Below are positions 10,900 through 23,342 of a DNA stretch of 64,000 bases, piece by piece. Source of the DNA: Gnetum montanum (lineage: Eukaryota; Streptophyta; Gnetopsida; Gnetales; Gnetaceae); the NCBI GenBank assembly GCA_015680685.1, contig MNCI01017909.1, positions 817,466 through 881,465 on the forward strand, read 5' to 3'. The notes below the pieces were generated by a model that saw nothing but the letters and a program-made list of their open reading frames with translations, searched no databases and was not told the origin of the DNA. A program made the position numbers and the translations under genes. Each line of letters opens with the position of its first letter. The first letter of the stretch is position 1.

Positions 10900-12804
10900 T
10901 CGACTCAACCAGTGCAACCACCTCATCATCACCTAGTTAGTCATGCTCCATTTTTCATGTCTCCTCCTTTCCACCTAGTCATGGGGGAGACCATCATCCT
11001 TGCTGATTCATTCCACTACACCCCTCGCCGTTTTGTCATTTTTTGTTTTACACTTTTTTGTTTTCCACCATCATTTATACATTTTCCACTTCTTTGTACA
11101 TTTTTTCCTTTCTTTACTTATTTTTCATTTCTTTATAAATGTTTTATTTTTTCACGTAATTGCTAATCTGTCGTCTTATTATCTTCAAATGTTTGGCGCG
11201 GATGGTTTTCGTTGCGATGGGTAATGTACACTCGTCTACCTAGTTGTCTAGTTTCTACCCTCACATGGTTCCTTTTTGGATTTTACGTCTACTTTCCACT
11301 CATAAAATCAGTAGTGAGTTCACGTCATCCACCCATTCACAAACTCCATGGTTTCCCTTCTGTTGAGCACATGCAACCCCTTACCTTAACAACATTTTAA
11401 TTAATGTGTGACTTGTGTAGTTCCCAGACTAAGGGATGGCCAAATGGTTTGAATCGGGTGTGACTTCAAGGGGAACACTTTAGTCGTTGTTCTGTTCTAT
11501 TCCCTGGGTTGCTGGTGTGTCCTTATAGAGTTCCTTCCACTCCAAGTCTCTCTCCACGGAAGCTTCTAGGCAATCCGACCTTGCATGATGTGGTCCTCAT
11601 TGAAAAAATTCAAAAATTCAAAAAACAAAAAACAAAAAACACAAACAAAATAAACAAATAAAATGAGGATTCAAAGCACNGTGGTTCTTTGTGAGGTCCT
11701 TCTTGCTTCCTTGGGGGATGGCTAGGACTTCATCTATTCCTGTAATGTCACTGAATGCGGATGGTTTTGGGTTTGAACTTTGGAATGGTTCTACCGGGTC
11801 ACTTAACCACATCTCCACATGGGGTTTCCTATGACCGACGAATGGAATACCATTCTCTTATCTTTCTCTTCATCCCATTCTCTCCACCACTCACCTCACT
11901 TCCTGTTTTATGTTTTGAAAGTGTGTCGTGGTATCCATGGGCTTTCCATGCCTTGGCGGGATCTCTTGGGTCGAGTCTTACCTAGCGAACACCATTTCTT
12001 GGCCCTGGGGCCCACAAACCCTAGTGTTGAGGGCTATGAAAGGGCTACTAAGGCTATGACCTGCTATGGGGAGGACCCACCTACATTTCCTTGGTCCCGC
12101 TTGTTAAGTCTTCCTTCCTTTGGATTTCGTGGTTGACTAGTTTTCGGGTCCCATCGCTTGATTTATTCCCTGCGGAGTACTTTTTGAGTCCTGTTCTCCT
12201 ATTTTTTGTCTCTTTTTTGTGTTTAATTCTCTTCCTCATGTCCTTAGCCATGTTTAGGCCTTTCACACGCTTCAACCGCCTCAATTTGGAGTTTTAAATT
12301 CATCATTTCAGGCTTTTAATGGGTTAGTCAATGCTGGTCAATGGGTGAACACCCCTACATTGATGGGGCTCCATCGATGTAGTGATTGCGTATACGTGGC
12401 CCTGTCGATGCAGCACCTAACCACTATAGATACCCCGTCGCACTTTGCCATTTTTCATCATTTGGAGTCCAAACTAAGGGGAGTTTTTGTCATTTTTTCT
12501 AGCTAACCTTTCCCAACGCACCTACATTCCGTCACGAGTCCTCATTAACTGATCCTTGCCCTTATAAGCAACCGGAGGTATGCTCTCAGTCGTGGGGGGG
12601 GGGGNTGAAACTAACTATAACTAATTAATTAATTAATTAGTTTGTTAATTACAAAAACTTTGGTCCTAACCCCTAACTTAACGCTCCAAGAAACTTAACA
12701 GTGTGCCTATTTCATTAACATAACTTGGTCAAACTGAGAAAGTATATACGTACCATCTTAAACTACTTATGAATGGTCTAATGGATGGTTATGTTTGATT
12801 GCAA
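10900..12804 (+). mobile_element. 3' non-coding region of the second Athila-type copy, with two N gaps
   Basis: It is homologous to 7691-9460 of element A: the same TCTCCTCCTTTC context, ATGGGGGAGA at 10981-10990, then T-rich DNA and a shared CATCCACCCATTCACAAAC-type segment. Single Ns sit at 11680 and 12605, the latter in a poly-G run. From about 12340 it parallels 1-520, including a TATA-like TATAGATA at 12425-12432. ORFs here are short and not conserved between copies. I see no gene. Confidence 0.6.
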
Positions 12805-15700
12805 ATGGCACCCAAACCAAGGCACCCAAGGGATGAAGGACCGTCTCAACCAAGGGATAAGTGCCCACACACAGGAAGGGGACAAGGTGTGCAACATCCA
12901 GAGTATGCGGAGGGCTCTCATGCAACTGGGTCCTTCCGCAAAAGACCTGAGGTGGAATTTGTTCATTAGATTCCCGAAGAGGAGATTCCCAGCGGGTAAT
13001 CACTTGGGGATGAGACTCTTGGTATAGCACCATGGCTTGAGGTCACCCTGACCCAAGCTTGCCTTGATGCTATCACGTCACGCAAGATGCAATGGATGGT
13101 CCTCCAAGAGCTATATTTTTGACCATTCGTCGTAAATTCTCCAGAAGATGTGAGGCTTCAACTACAAAACTCTCTGATGTGGCCAATCATCACAACCAGT
13201 GGTGAATGGTACTTAGGAGAAACTTATCTTTTTTGGACGAATCAGCAACTAGGGTCAAGAGTAAGAATCAAAGACATTTATGTCTCTTACTCTTCAGAAG
13301 CAATAGCGCAAGCTCTGGGGTTGCCTGAAATTGTGGCAGATGTGGCAGAAATTCCGAAATAGGTCGATCCAGAGGTAAAGGCATAATGGATCCAATGGTG
13401 CTATGGGGTTGAGCACAATGAATTTATCTCCTTGACCACAGTGGAGAGAGTATACTCCAAGATAGCATCTTACCATTTGAATCCAATGGTAAGATCCAAC
13501 AAAATCAGGGCCTTCTCTGCTCATGCATGTGCTGCCTTGAGTGGGAAATTTCCCATGAGTCTTCCACAACTATTGTTTATGGAGATTGAAAAAAGGTTCG
13601 CTAAGAATGAACATGGAAGACACGCTCTCCCTTTTCCCTGCCTAATCCGAAAGTGGTGCAAATAGGCAGGGATAGCACGTTACTCTAATGACATAATCCG
13701 GCATACCCCAATTGCCTCGTGGCGAGAGATGATGAAAGACAAAACTCCTACTGCCATACAGACTAAGGAAGAGCAGCAACCGCCTCCACCACCTGTACAA
13801 ACAACGTAGCTGAGCTCGCAAACGACTATAGAATACATCTATGAGATCTGGGAAATGCTCTTGAGCCAACAAGAGCAATCCGACATGACTGGTGGAGGAT
13901 AGGATACTTCGATCTATCACCTTGCCATGAGTCACCTGGAACAAGTGGCTCAATCAGTCAACTTGCTTGAAAGGGCAGGGATGATATTCTTCGCTGCCCA
14001 AGCACCAATTCCAACTAGAATAGATCCAAGCATCCAAGTTGTATCAACTGCAACCCAGCAGTTATTCCCTGAAATCTCAAGGAATGCTTCTACCTTCTCG
14101 GTGCGCTTGGAAGATGGTGAAGGGGCGATGGTCCTGGTGATGCAATACCAGGGACAGGAAGTTGCAGCCGAAGTGGTTACTAACATAATTGCTATGGTTC
14201 TCAATGCACTGGTAGCACCTATACCAAACATTCATGGAATACAAGATGTACAGGTGTTTGCTGGAACTTCGCATAGCAAGATCGATGTAGCCCAACATGA
14301 AGAGCTGTTGGACTGACTAGTGGGAACTGGGCAACCGCTTCTGGATGTCTTTGACCTTTTGGACACCATTACTACAACCCAGTTGGAGTTACTCTCAGCA
14401 AGGGGCAAGAGCCTTGTTTTGGAAGGGCAACTTGAAGCTGCTCAAGTTGCTTGTCAATGCTTGGCAATTGAGCTAGCCCAATTAAGAGCCTAGCTTTCCA
14501 ATCCAGCCATTCTCAACCATGAAATCACTAGAGATGAAGCTTTTCAACAGCTTCAGCTTAAACTTCAAGTTGTTGAGGATGTACGAGAGATAGCGATCCT
14601 TGACAAGGCCATAGCAGACGCCCGAGCGTATCACTTAGAGAAGGACTTGGTGGAGGTTCGCTAGGAGAACGTGTAGCTGACCACGGAAGTTCATCGCCTA
14701 CGTAATGTTGGTGCAAAGAATGAACACATGAAAGATTTTATCCACCAACAGTAGGAGGAGATAGCCAGGGTGAACACAGACATAAGAAGGTTGGTAGCTA
14801 AAAATTGAAATCTATCAATAGAGGAGGTTCGGGCATTGCGATAGAAGTCTGCAATCGAGATTACTGCTTGGAAAAGCGAGGCCCTAAAATTTGAAAAATT
14901 TAAAAATCATTATAGGGACCAAGTGGGATTACAGAAGGAGGTAAACGAGAAGCACATTCGAGTTGCCAAAGCCAAGATGAACCAAGCACTCCAACAGCTT
15001 CAAGAGGGAGGCAAGGTATGGTCATCTATCTTTGATGGGTTGAATGCCTACAACAAAGCAGAAATTTTCCTAAAGGAGCTACAGATTGAGGAAATGACAG
15101 AATACATGGAATTGGCCAACCTTTGATATGCAAATCTGGCTATGCTAACAACCGAAAGACCACGGTCAGAGTTAGAAAAGCAAGTGGCCATCTCGTATTT
15201 CCTATATAAGGGTGAGTTCCAAGCGCACAAGGCAACAAAACAAAAGCTGACAATAATAAAAATGCAGAACTTGAGGTCCTCTGCCCAAGCTTTGAAGGAC
15301 AACACACAGTCGTGGAGGACCTGACCCAAAGAATGAATGACTACCAGCAGCTGCAGGCATTAATCCGAGCATTCAACATTGAACACAAGCAATTTATAGC
15401 CTAGTTTGTCAATTTAAAAGAACTCTTTCTGGTGTTTCCATGCCCTTGGGAAGTTCCAGTTTTAGCACACATTGGAGAAGCTGCCTAGACCATGAACAAT
15501 CCCAAAAGCAAAGAAGAAAAGATGAGGGCTCTCTTGGAGGCTTTTTGGCTACCTCCAAAAGTTGCAGCTGCCGCTGGGCAACTGTCATTTGCGCTACCAC
15601 CAACGCATGGGCCAGAGGCTAGAGAAGGTCCATCAGAACCATTGCCCCTAAGGATGGTGTGATCTTCTCCAGCAATTTGGTGCATCATTCTACACGGTAG
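12805..15700 (+). pseudogene. Third ORF (env position) with a plant-transposon-type domain and coiled coil
   Basis: From the ATG at 12805 one frame can be read to about 15260, then after a one-base shift to about 15660, roughly 950 codons in all. About 16 in-frame stops interrupt it, most of them TAG where CAG is natural. The N-terminal third has VRIKDIYVSYSSEAIAQALG, SLTTVERVYSKIASYHLNP and LPFPCLIRKWCK.AGI, resembling the Pfam family called putative plant transposon protein (from memory). Residues about 480-850 are Gln, Glu and Leu rich and look like a long coiled coil. The C-terminus has FLVFPCPWEVPVLAHIGEAA, conserved in element E. It lies between integrase and the 3' LTR, the env-like position of Athila. 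I see no signal peptide or membrane anchor. Function unknown. Confidence 0.75.
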
Positions 15701-15890
15701 AGGCTCATGGACTAGCGAGGTGTTCAATTTTGTCTCTGAACACCGCCATTTTTGTAATTTATTCTTCTCTGTAACTCAGGCACTTGGTCAAATTCATGTG
15801 TGTCATGTATGTGTTTTAGTTATGTGTGTTGCTAATAAGAATCCATACCTTCCAAATTGTAAAGTAACTCGACGACTGGTTTTTGCTCAG

Positions 15891-15901
15891 TTGTGGGGGT
15901 A
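15891..15901 (+). other. Polypurine tract of the second Athila-type copy
   Basis: TTGTGGGGGTA sits immediately before the LTR start TGATGA at 15902. Equivalent tracts precede the LTRs at 9767 and, on the minus strand, at 38630-38641 (TACCCCACGACT on the plus strand). It would prime plus-strand DNA synthesis. Confidence 0.8.
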
Positions 15902-16524
15902 TGATGAAGTGTCATTAAGTCCTACGTCGACTTGGCTGCGTATACGCTGCTACGTCGACGCAGACCCGTCGAAGTGCCTTCCGCATTGATGCAGGCCCAT
16001 CAACGTAGCCTTCCTACGTCGATGTGGTCCCATTTACGCAGCCGTCTTTCTCGGCCTATAAATAAGAGGGCCTTCCATCTCATTTAGGCATCTTTCAGTT
16101 AGTTGTGGCGAAGCTCTTGCACTTTGTTCCTATAGGAGATAGAATATTTTCCAAGTGCCCACAGTAGGTGTAAGAAAAGTGATCGGCTCTTTATTCAAAC
16201 ATTGATGTATCTGAGCCCATTGGCGTGACGACAATAAAGATGAACTATTCAAGCATTCCTTGCAGCATTTGGACTTAGCTATTTTATGCATTCAGTAGTT
16301 AATGTATTTATGCTTTATTAGTTACATGCTAATTACTTAAGTTTCTGTTATTATTATGTTAATCGCTATTGTTCATTCGTAGTTCGTAAAGGCCATAAGT
16401 ACGACCATCTTGAACGTAAATCAAACACTTGGTAAACCTAGTGACGCTTAACGTCTGGTAGCCCAGAAGTGTTAGGAGATGCTCAGAACGTGCTCGGAAG
16501 ATGGGACCGGATACTTATGCTATG
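15902..16524 (+). repeat. 3' LTR of the second Athila-type copy, left part
   Basis: It begins TGATGAAGTGTC after the polypurine tract. TATAAATAAG lies at 16057-16066 and AATAAA at the conserved position. The U3 part is diverged and has repeated TACGTCGACG-like units. Homology to the LTR at 566-1412 continues to TACTTATGCTATG, where element D interrupts it. The rest resumes at 34248. Confidence 0.85.
16520..16524 (+). other. Target site duplication of element D, left copy
   Basis: CTATG precedes the LTR start. The right copy at 34243-34247 is CTACA. Both are single CpG deaminations, on opposite strands, of one ancestral CTACG, so the pair supports a single insertion of D into the LTR. Confidence 0.7.
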
Positions 16525-18165
16525 TGAAATACCCTAAAAAATGAGGGGTCATCCTTACTTCACCAAGCTCTTGTAGTCTGCGTAGCACTACGACAGTTCA
16601 TCAGGAGGAGAACGTTTTGAGTTCAGGCCAGCCAGTTCGGCAAATTTTCTACTTTGAGCATGGACAGGTTCTGTGTCATCCTACCTATCCACCAAAGTAG
16701 CCTGCCCAGCCAACAGCCTACTCAGAAGCAGTGTGCGAAATTGGCAGTAGCATTCTGGATGTGCAAAAAATAGTTTTGCAAGTTTTCTAAGTCATGAAGT
16801 CTGCTACGCTACGCCTCATAGCGTAGTAAACTTTATAAGACAATGGCAGAACGAAGTGCTACGCTACACTACACCACATAGCGTAGCATAGTAATGGCTT
16901 CACCACCATTCCCCTCGCCTAATTTCAAGTACTACAATGATGTCCCTTTCCATCAAGAAGCGACGGACCATGTCTGCTACTATGCTACGCTAAGCTACAT
17001 GCCACAGCGAGGTGTAGCAATCCTGTAGAAGGGATAGAAGGCAGCTCGAAGGGTAGAATCAGTGAAGTTCGCAAGACTTGCATCGTAGAAGATGAAGTTT
17101 GCAAATCGGAAAGACTTTCACGACTAAGTCCTGTTGCTACGCTACGCTACGCTACGTAGCATAGCATAGCATAGCAAGCAATACACGTGTAGCAGAACGT
17201 GCGACAAGGTGCTATGCTACGCTAAGCATGTTATGCTATAAAGCATAGCAAGGCATACATGTGGTTGTACGACATCAATGCACTTCACCTAATCGAATCA
17301 TTGGCGCATGTCTCCAGACGATGACGGCGCAATTACAGTGTGGCAGGCTCATAGTTATTGCATGACAGGTTCACATTACAATGGTCTTGAAGGTCCAACG
17401 GTCGTACATGGCATGAGTGGCACTAGCAAGTCAACACATGCCCTTTGGCCCTATAATACCCCGAGAAACAACATTCAAAGAAAGGTTCAAATATTTTGAA
17501 CAAAACGGTTCGGTTGGCACTCTTTCGCTAAGTCGCATACTCCTACTCTTTTCTCTAGCACTCAAGCTCTCCCCCCTGGCACATTGCGACAATATTTTAA
17601 GCTGTCTGTTTGACACTGCAAACAATTAGCATGTTTAGCTGATATTTTGTTCTATACCCTTTCTACCACCTTGGTAGAATCCCTGTATTGTCAGTGCCTA
17701 AGGCCACCCCCAAGTGCACCACCTGTTCTGTTCTCTATACGCTCTGGTTACTCTCGGCATCTCTGCACTTCAGCATGCTGTGCAACCAACTATATCCATC
17801 TTGACAGAGCAAGTCTGTAGCTTCGGAGTGGTGCATGTTTCTAACTATACTTTACTTTATTTCTTTTTTGTTGTCCCGTTTGCATTTTTTTTCTATTTTA
17901 TTCACTTTCAAGCATTACCTCGTATTGTTGTCGCATTTTCTACTTTATTTACTTTCAAGCATTATTTCGCATTACCATTCCGTCTCAAAGGTACACGTTG
18001 CAAAAGGTTATATTGACGCTGACATAAGTCCCTGTTTGATCGACCAGACCATTCAGGGTGCCCCGTATCCGCACACACCCAGCACAGTCCTCTCGTGGGT
18101 ATAGGGTCAAAATTGTCATGCTTGCCGATCCCTCGATGTTTTCCAGCCACCAACATTTTTGGTCA
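16525..18165 (+). repeat. 5' LTR of element D
   Basis: It starts TGAAATACCC and ends about GGTCA, aligning throughout with 32615-34242. A region at about 16800-17260 is full of GCTACGCTAC and GTAGCATAGC units that form many short palindromes. TATAATA at 17452 matches an intact TATAAATA in the 3' copy, so the promoter here has lost a base. T-rich sequence lies at 17840-17960. I could not recognise a convincing primer binding site just after it. Confidence 0.88.
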
Positions 18166-18998
18166 CTAGAAGAAGGGCCCTTTGGTATCTTTTTCGTGTG
18201 TCACAGTTGTTCTGTGAGCCTTCTGTACCCTGATACACATAAGTGTAAACGTGACACCCTCCTGCGGTTGTTTGGGCTTTATGTGGTGTAGATCAGTCGC
18301 CTCGACGGTTCCTCGTGAGCCCTACAGAACACAAGGCCTCTAATCGCCGGCTAACTAGCTCTTTTATGGTTGTCTTGCATGCGTTCTGTACCCCATCTCA
18401 TGTGGTATAGACCGGTCTCTTCAACAATCCCTCGGGGATCCTGCGAGATGCAAAGCCTTTTTTTATCGCTAGTTAGCTTGCCTGTCTTACGATTGTCTTG
18501 CATGCGTTTTGTACCCCATCTTTTGTGGTACAGACCAATCGCTTCGATGGTCCTTTGGGGATCCTATAAGACACAAAGCCTTCTTGTTAGCTTGCTTGTC
18601 TTACAGTAGTCTCATAAGCCTTCTACTCCCCGATACGCATTAGCATAGACTCGACATCCATCTGTGGTTGTTTACGCGTTGTGTGGTGTAGATCGGACGC
18701 CTCGACGGTTCCTCGAGAGCCCTACGAGACATAAGCCTTCGATGACCAATTCACTCCCCTTCCTTCTTTTCATAGTAGTCTTGCACATGCTCTGCACCTT
18801 AGTTCACACAAACGTAAATGTGACACCCTATTGTTATTGTTTATGCCTTGTGTGGTGCAAATCGATCACCCCGACAGTTCCTCCAGAATCCAGCAAGATG
18901 TAAAGATTCTTTTTCATGATTTCTTCCAATTTTCCTATTAGTTTGCACTCTTTGGCACAGATTTTGCGCTTTCCTTTTGCATAACTACCTGCTTAACA
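18166..18998 (+). repeat. Leader of element D with about five degenerate tandem units
   Basis: Units of about 110-155 bp recur at roughly 18200, 18370, 18490, 18610 and 18770. Each has a TTCTGTACCCC-type box, TGTGGTGTAGATC, a CCTCGACGGTTCCTC-like box and GAGCCCTACGAGA-CAAAGCC. Short ORFs overlapping them repeat the same peptide pattern and are by-products of the tandem array. The segment lies between the 5' LTR and the gag ATG and is probably untranslated. Confidence 0.7.
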
Positions 18999-21675
18999 AT
19001 GGCCTTTTCAACTACTGCTGCCAATGCCTTCAACGTGGAAGCCCCCTTCAATGTTGAAGTTCCCGTCATGGTTCAAGGCACCACTGGTGCCAAACAACCG
19101 CCAAATCAGATGTTGTAAGCACGTCGATCTCTCAGAATCCAAAACTAGGGACCTGAGGAATTGGCCCAGCAACACGAGCGTTATAGTTTCCTTTGTGCAA
19201 AGGTGTAGGCTAATTTACCCTTGGATTTACACGAACTCGAAGAAAAACGTAGCTTTGAATTCACTTACTACAATGGGAAGGAATTCGTTCTTGCTCCTAG
19301 CATTTCGTTATCTTTAACACAAGCGTATCAAAGGCCGCTGGATCAATTGATCCAGTTGGCTAGGCTTAGGAAGCAATAGGACACCGTGTCCAACCAGGAC
19401 GATGCCTTTCAAGATGGACAGGAGGAGCTCGATGCCCAATCTGATGAGGGAGGTCAAGCCAACCCCGTTCCTATCCTGCCTACCCAGCCCTTCTGGACCA
19501 ACCCACTATCTATTATTGCTCTCTTTGCCATCACGCCTATGCTTCAGCAGCCTACAACCGTAACAGAAATGGGTAGCCATGCCACGTTCCTAGCGTATCA
19601 TCGCCCTTATTCCCCTGTTGTGTTCATAGCAACTGTGCCCCCGCAAACTTTCTATCAGCACATGCCTGCAGCGCGTAACACGCCTATTACGGCTACCCTA
19701 CCACATGTTCACACTATACCTACTTTGCAACTGCACATAACTTCCATGCCAATTCCTACGTACGTGTCTATTCCACCCACTGTGATAGGCCCCGGCCCGT
19801 CCACATGGTGGACCTTGTTCGCTTCTTCATCTTTTCTACAACCGTCGCAGATGTCTCATTACGTTTGCCCTCAGACCTACCCAACCTCGCAAATGGTACA
19901 TCCTAGCACGGGGCCATGGCCTGTCTCGCCAATGACCCAAATGGTCTATCTGGTGGCTCAACCAGCTGTTACTGCTCCGATAGTACCACCCACCAGGTGG
20001 TGGGTAGTGCAAGCAGCACCTTTAGCAGGGGTGGCCCCAACGGCATTGCCAATGAGTCAGCCCACCACCGCCACCATGCCGCATGTGGGAGCTGCCATTG
20101 CAGTCCTCCAACTGTCTACAATGTCGCCGGGTCTGGACCAAGCGTTTCAGCTCATCCAGACCCTCACTGAGGAAATAAAATGCCTCAAAGTTGTGGGGTC
20201 TGACATGGTACAAGTCATGGACTTCTATCAGGATGACCCCGTCAACCCTATAATCCCAGCTTTGACGTTACCTCCGGGGATGTCTCTCCTGCACTTCACG
20301 AAGTACGATGGGGAGGGAGATCCCAATGCGCATCTTGTCACTTTCAGGTCCGAGTCTTTGCTATTGCAACAATGGCCGCATATGATCATTCGCATCTTTT
20401 CCATGTCCCTAGGTGGGAAAGCCCTAGATTGGTACCACACCACGCTCATCCATTTCAACTTTGGAAGAGCTCCTGACCTAGTTCATGACACGCTTCAAGT
20501 ACAACTTGAAGCCAGAAACCACGCTGGATCAGTTGATAAACATGAAACAAGATGCGCTAGAACCAGTCCAAAAATTCATTCAACGTTGGAGTGCAACCCT
20601 TAATGAAATCTATGAGCCCATTGCGGAGGCCCACTTGCTGGCCATCTTTAAGGGTGCAGTAAATGACTTCATCAAGTCCAAACTGTACTATCTCGCGCCT
20701 CGCTCTCTCAGTCAGGCTTTTGCTCAAACTAAGAGCATACAGGATGTGGCCGAGGCAAGCAAAGACTCGGCCTATGTCGCTTACAAGAGCACCTTCACAA
20801 AGAAGGACAAAGGTAAGGCCCCAACAACCACAATGGCCGCTGTGGCAACTGAGGCCAAGCCCAAACCTAGGAGTAGCAGTAGCAAGAATAACAAGAAATC
20901 GACCATACTTGTGGCCAACCCTACGCCCAAACTGCGCTAAGCACTGTAACTTGTTGCACCTATGCCTGAGACATCTGCATACACCAAACCCAACTTTGAG
21001 CATAAATATTGCTCGAAATACACCCCGCTGCCTCTCAAACCTTTAGAACCCCTGAAGCAACTGTTGGAAGCAGGGTACATCCAACACAAGCAGATGTCGG
21101 AAGAAGAAAATGCAAGACATCAACGCTACTGTGAGCTCCTTAGGAATCCCTCTTTGGCCTTGCCCAATGAGCCTCCAGTTCCTAGGGGTTTCAAGCTAGA
21201 CAGGTTTTGTGACTACCACCAACTATGTGGTCACACCACAGATTATTGTCTGTCATTGCAGGATGACATCCAAAGATTAATCGATTTGGGGAAGTTGGTG
21301 CTAGACAAAAGCAACCCAGTACGTCCTGAAAATCAATCTATGTATGTCTACACAGATCCCCTCAATGCCAATAATGCTGGTTACGTAATCAATGCCATCG
21401 ACATTGACAATGATCCTAGGCCACCCTTCCAGCCATTTGTGATCCATGCACCTCAGCATAGTGCACCAGCACCACCAATGGTTGGTCCAAGCTCGCAGCC
21501 GCCCTTCATCCTGAAAGTCCCACCATGTGCATCCACCTTTGCACCACCTGTTGGCAAGGCCATGTGGTCTTGTTACTTAACACCTCTAGCTCCATTCGTC
21601 ATTAGGGGTCCAACATCTTCGATAGCCCCTATCTCGTGCAACAGAATTGAACAACCTCCTCGTCCCACAAGGTGA
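18999..21675 (+). pseudogene. gag: gag of element D
   Basis: The ATG at 18999 opens frame 3. After four early stops the frame is clear through 19386-20460, with a long Pro, Thr and Met-rich N-terminal region. A one-base shift near 20460 moves to frame 1, read to 21675 through stops at 20938 and 20947. The capsid core has LHFTKYDGEGDPNAHLVTF, FSMSLGGKALDWY and RFKYNLKPETTLDQL. A short zinc-binding box, FCDYHQLCGHTTDYC, is followed by LQDDIQRLIDLGKL, the Tat-lineage pattern at the gag-protease boundary. The product would form the particle shell. Pro and Ala-rich sequence follows. Confidence 0.88.
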
Positions 21676-22035
21676 GAAGCCCACTGGTCAAGTGAGGCAT
21701 CGAAAGGAAGTACCATCAAGGGTATCCCAAAGCCTATGCCTTTGCCCCCTGCATCTGCACCTTCGTCACCAAAGATGAAGGTCGACACGATTACGTAGCG
21801 TTTGTACCATCCAGTCGATAGGGATCTGAACCCAGACCCGAGGCTACCTCTCCTCGAGAGATTCATCTTCTGGAACGAATCGAAGAGGAAGAAGGTGTTA
21901 AACAAAGGGGCAGCCAAGATCTTCTGGATGCCCTCACCCAGGTCAAGCAAACTCTAAAGCAGAAAATGCTACACCGAGCTTGTATGACCTAATCATGACA
22001 TACCCCACCGAGAAGCTCTAGTTCGCATATTAACG
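21676..22035 (+). pseudogene. gag-protease linker of element D
   Basis: The reading frame switches repeatedly. Recognisable phrases near the end (TPSLYDLIMTYP, HREALVRILTV in alternating frames) belong to the segment leading into protease. No separate gene is seen. Confidence 0.5.
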
Positions 22036-22668
22036 GTGATTCTGATTGACGAGAACATGCCAGCAGAAGAGGAAGCAATCCACTCGGTAATGGTTTCCTC
22101 TGTACCCATAGAGCTCGTGCCATCCCAATTAACTTTCTATAACAACACCATTAGGGAAGATCTTGAAGGGGGTCAAGTGACTACGACATCTCTCTTCATC
22201 ACAATTCAGGTCGGCCAACATCGGATCCGAAGGGTACACATTGATGATGGGGCCGCCACAAACGTCATTTCCTTCCCTATTGTGGATAAGTTAGGATTGG
22301 TCAATAGGATCAAACCAACGATGACATCATGTTTGAGGCCCTTCAATGGGGCACACGTTCTGGCATAGGATCAAACCAATGATGACATCATGTTTGAGGC
22401 CCTTCAATGGGGCACACGTTCTGGTGAAAGGCACAGTTCACATAAACTTCGTAGCAGTGGACCAGTTCCCCATAGACGCAACGTTCATCATAGTTGAAGA
22501 AATGCCCAAGTTTAACCTGATCTTGGTAAGGTCATGGTTAGTGCAACTTAGGGTTGTCTCCTCGCCTATACACCAAGAAATCCACTTACCATACACAGGT
22601 AGGGAAGTGGTAATCCTTGGTGACAAAGTGGCAACGCAAGCAATCAACAACATAAACATGGAATAGGG
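22036..22668 (+). pseudogene. pol: Aspartic protease of element D, split by a 61-bp tandem duplication
   Basis: The domain has TTSLFITIQVGQHRIRRVHI, then DDGAATNVISFPIVDKLGL: the catalytic D-[DN]-G-[AS] motif of Tat proteases with its following N-V-I. RPFNGAHVL.KGTVHINF and MPKFNLILVRSWL (the ILGRPWL counterpart) follow. A 61-bp segment is repeated directly at 22306-22366 and 22367-22427. Because 61 is not a multiple of three, the second copy runs in another frame and splits the gene into two open pieces, 22036-22368 and 22346-22666. The domain is otherwise well preserved. Confidence 0.85.
22306..22427 (+). repeat. 61-bp direct tandem duplication in protease
   Basis: Two adjacent copies start AGGATCAAACCAA and end GGCACACGTTCTGG. 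They differ at one internal base (CAACGATG against CAATGATG) and at their last bases. Confidence 0.95.
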
Positions 22669-23342
22669 CTTAGAAGTTATGACCTCTGAGAATGAAGTCC
22701 CTGTTCATGCATGCATTAATCATTGAACGGAAGGATCGACTCAGCAAGCTGACTCCCAAATCAAAAACGCATGGGTCGAGTTACCCTTCCAGGTGGAGGA
22801 CAATGATGTGAACAAGTGCCCAGGAGAAACACCTTAGCCTTACATTCTGATCAACCCACGATGGGTCAAGAAGCAGCTACGCATAGCATAGAACCTTTAC
22901 TGTTTCTTGCCAAGCTGCCATCCTTTGTACATTTGTCATTTCCCTGCCTTATTAGTATGCCATCCTTCTGGCATGCTACGCTGACGGCCTGAAATGGCCT
23001 AAAACCATTATCACCATTTTTTTGCTTCGTTAACGTATTATCTATTTTGGACAATGGCCCGAAATGGCCTACAACTAGCAGTGTTGCCTTTCTCCTTGAC
23101 ATGTTGCGCAATGGCCCGAAATGGCCCAAAACTAGCAATGGCCCGAGATGGCCTAAAACTAGCATACAAGAGCACGAAAACTTTACAGAGTACACAAGTT
23201 AACATAAAATCGATTTCTTTTCTGAAGTTTTTTATTTCATTCAAAATTTTCACCTATTGGCAATGTTTGCAAAATTTTCAAAATTTTTTTCAAAATTTCA
23301 GCATCTCAAAATTTGCAAAATATTCAAAAAAACCCCATGCTA
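22669..23342 (+). other. Protease-side flank of the antisense gene, with GGCC-type short repeats
   Basis: The first 200 bp still read as decayed pol. From about 22987 to 23165 there are four or five copies of a unit like GGCCCGAAATGGCCTAAAAC followed by TAGCA. AT-rich sequence then extends to 23335. No plus-strand gene is seen. This may be the left part of an intron-like spacer between protease and RT. Confidence 0.5.

Noticed and set aside
16800-17260. A CRISPR-like array because of regular short repeats.
   Set aside because: Repeats are contiguous and palindromic without unique spacers, and lie in a plant LTR.
17714-18104. ORFs of 100 and 89 codons rich in Phe and Leu in the D LTR, also at 33857-34187.
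   Set aside because: They are T-rich LTR sequence in overlapping frames; both LTRs share them by descent.
18166-18200. TTTGGTATCTTTTTCG near 18180 as primer binding site of element D.
   Set aside because: Only the first bases match an initiator tRNA-Met site and it lies too far from the LTR end.
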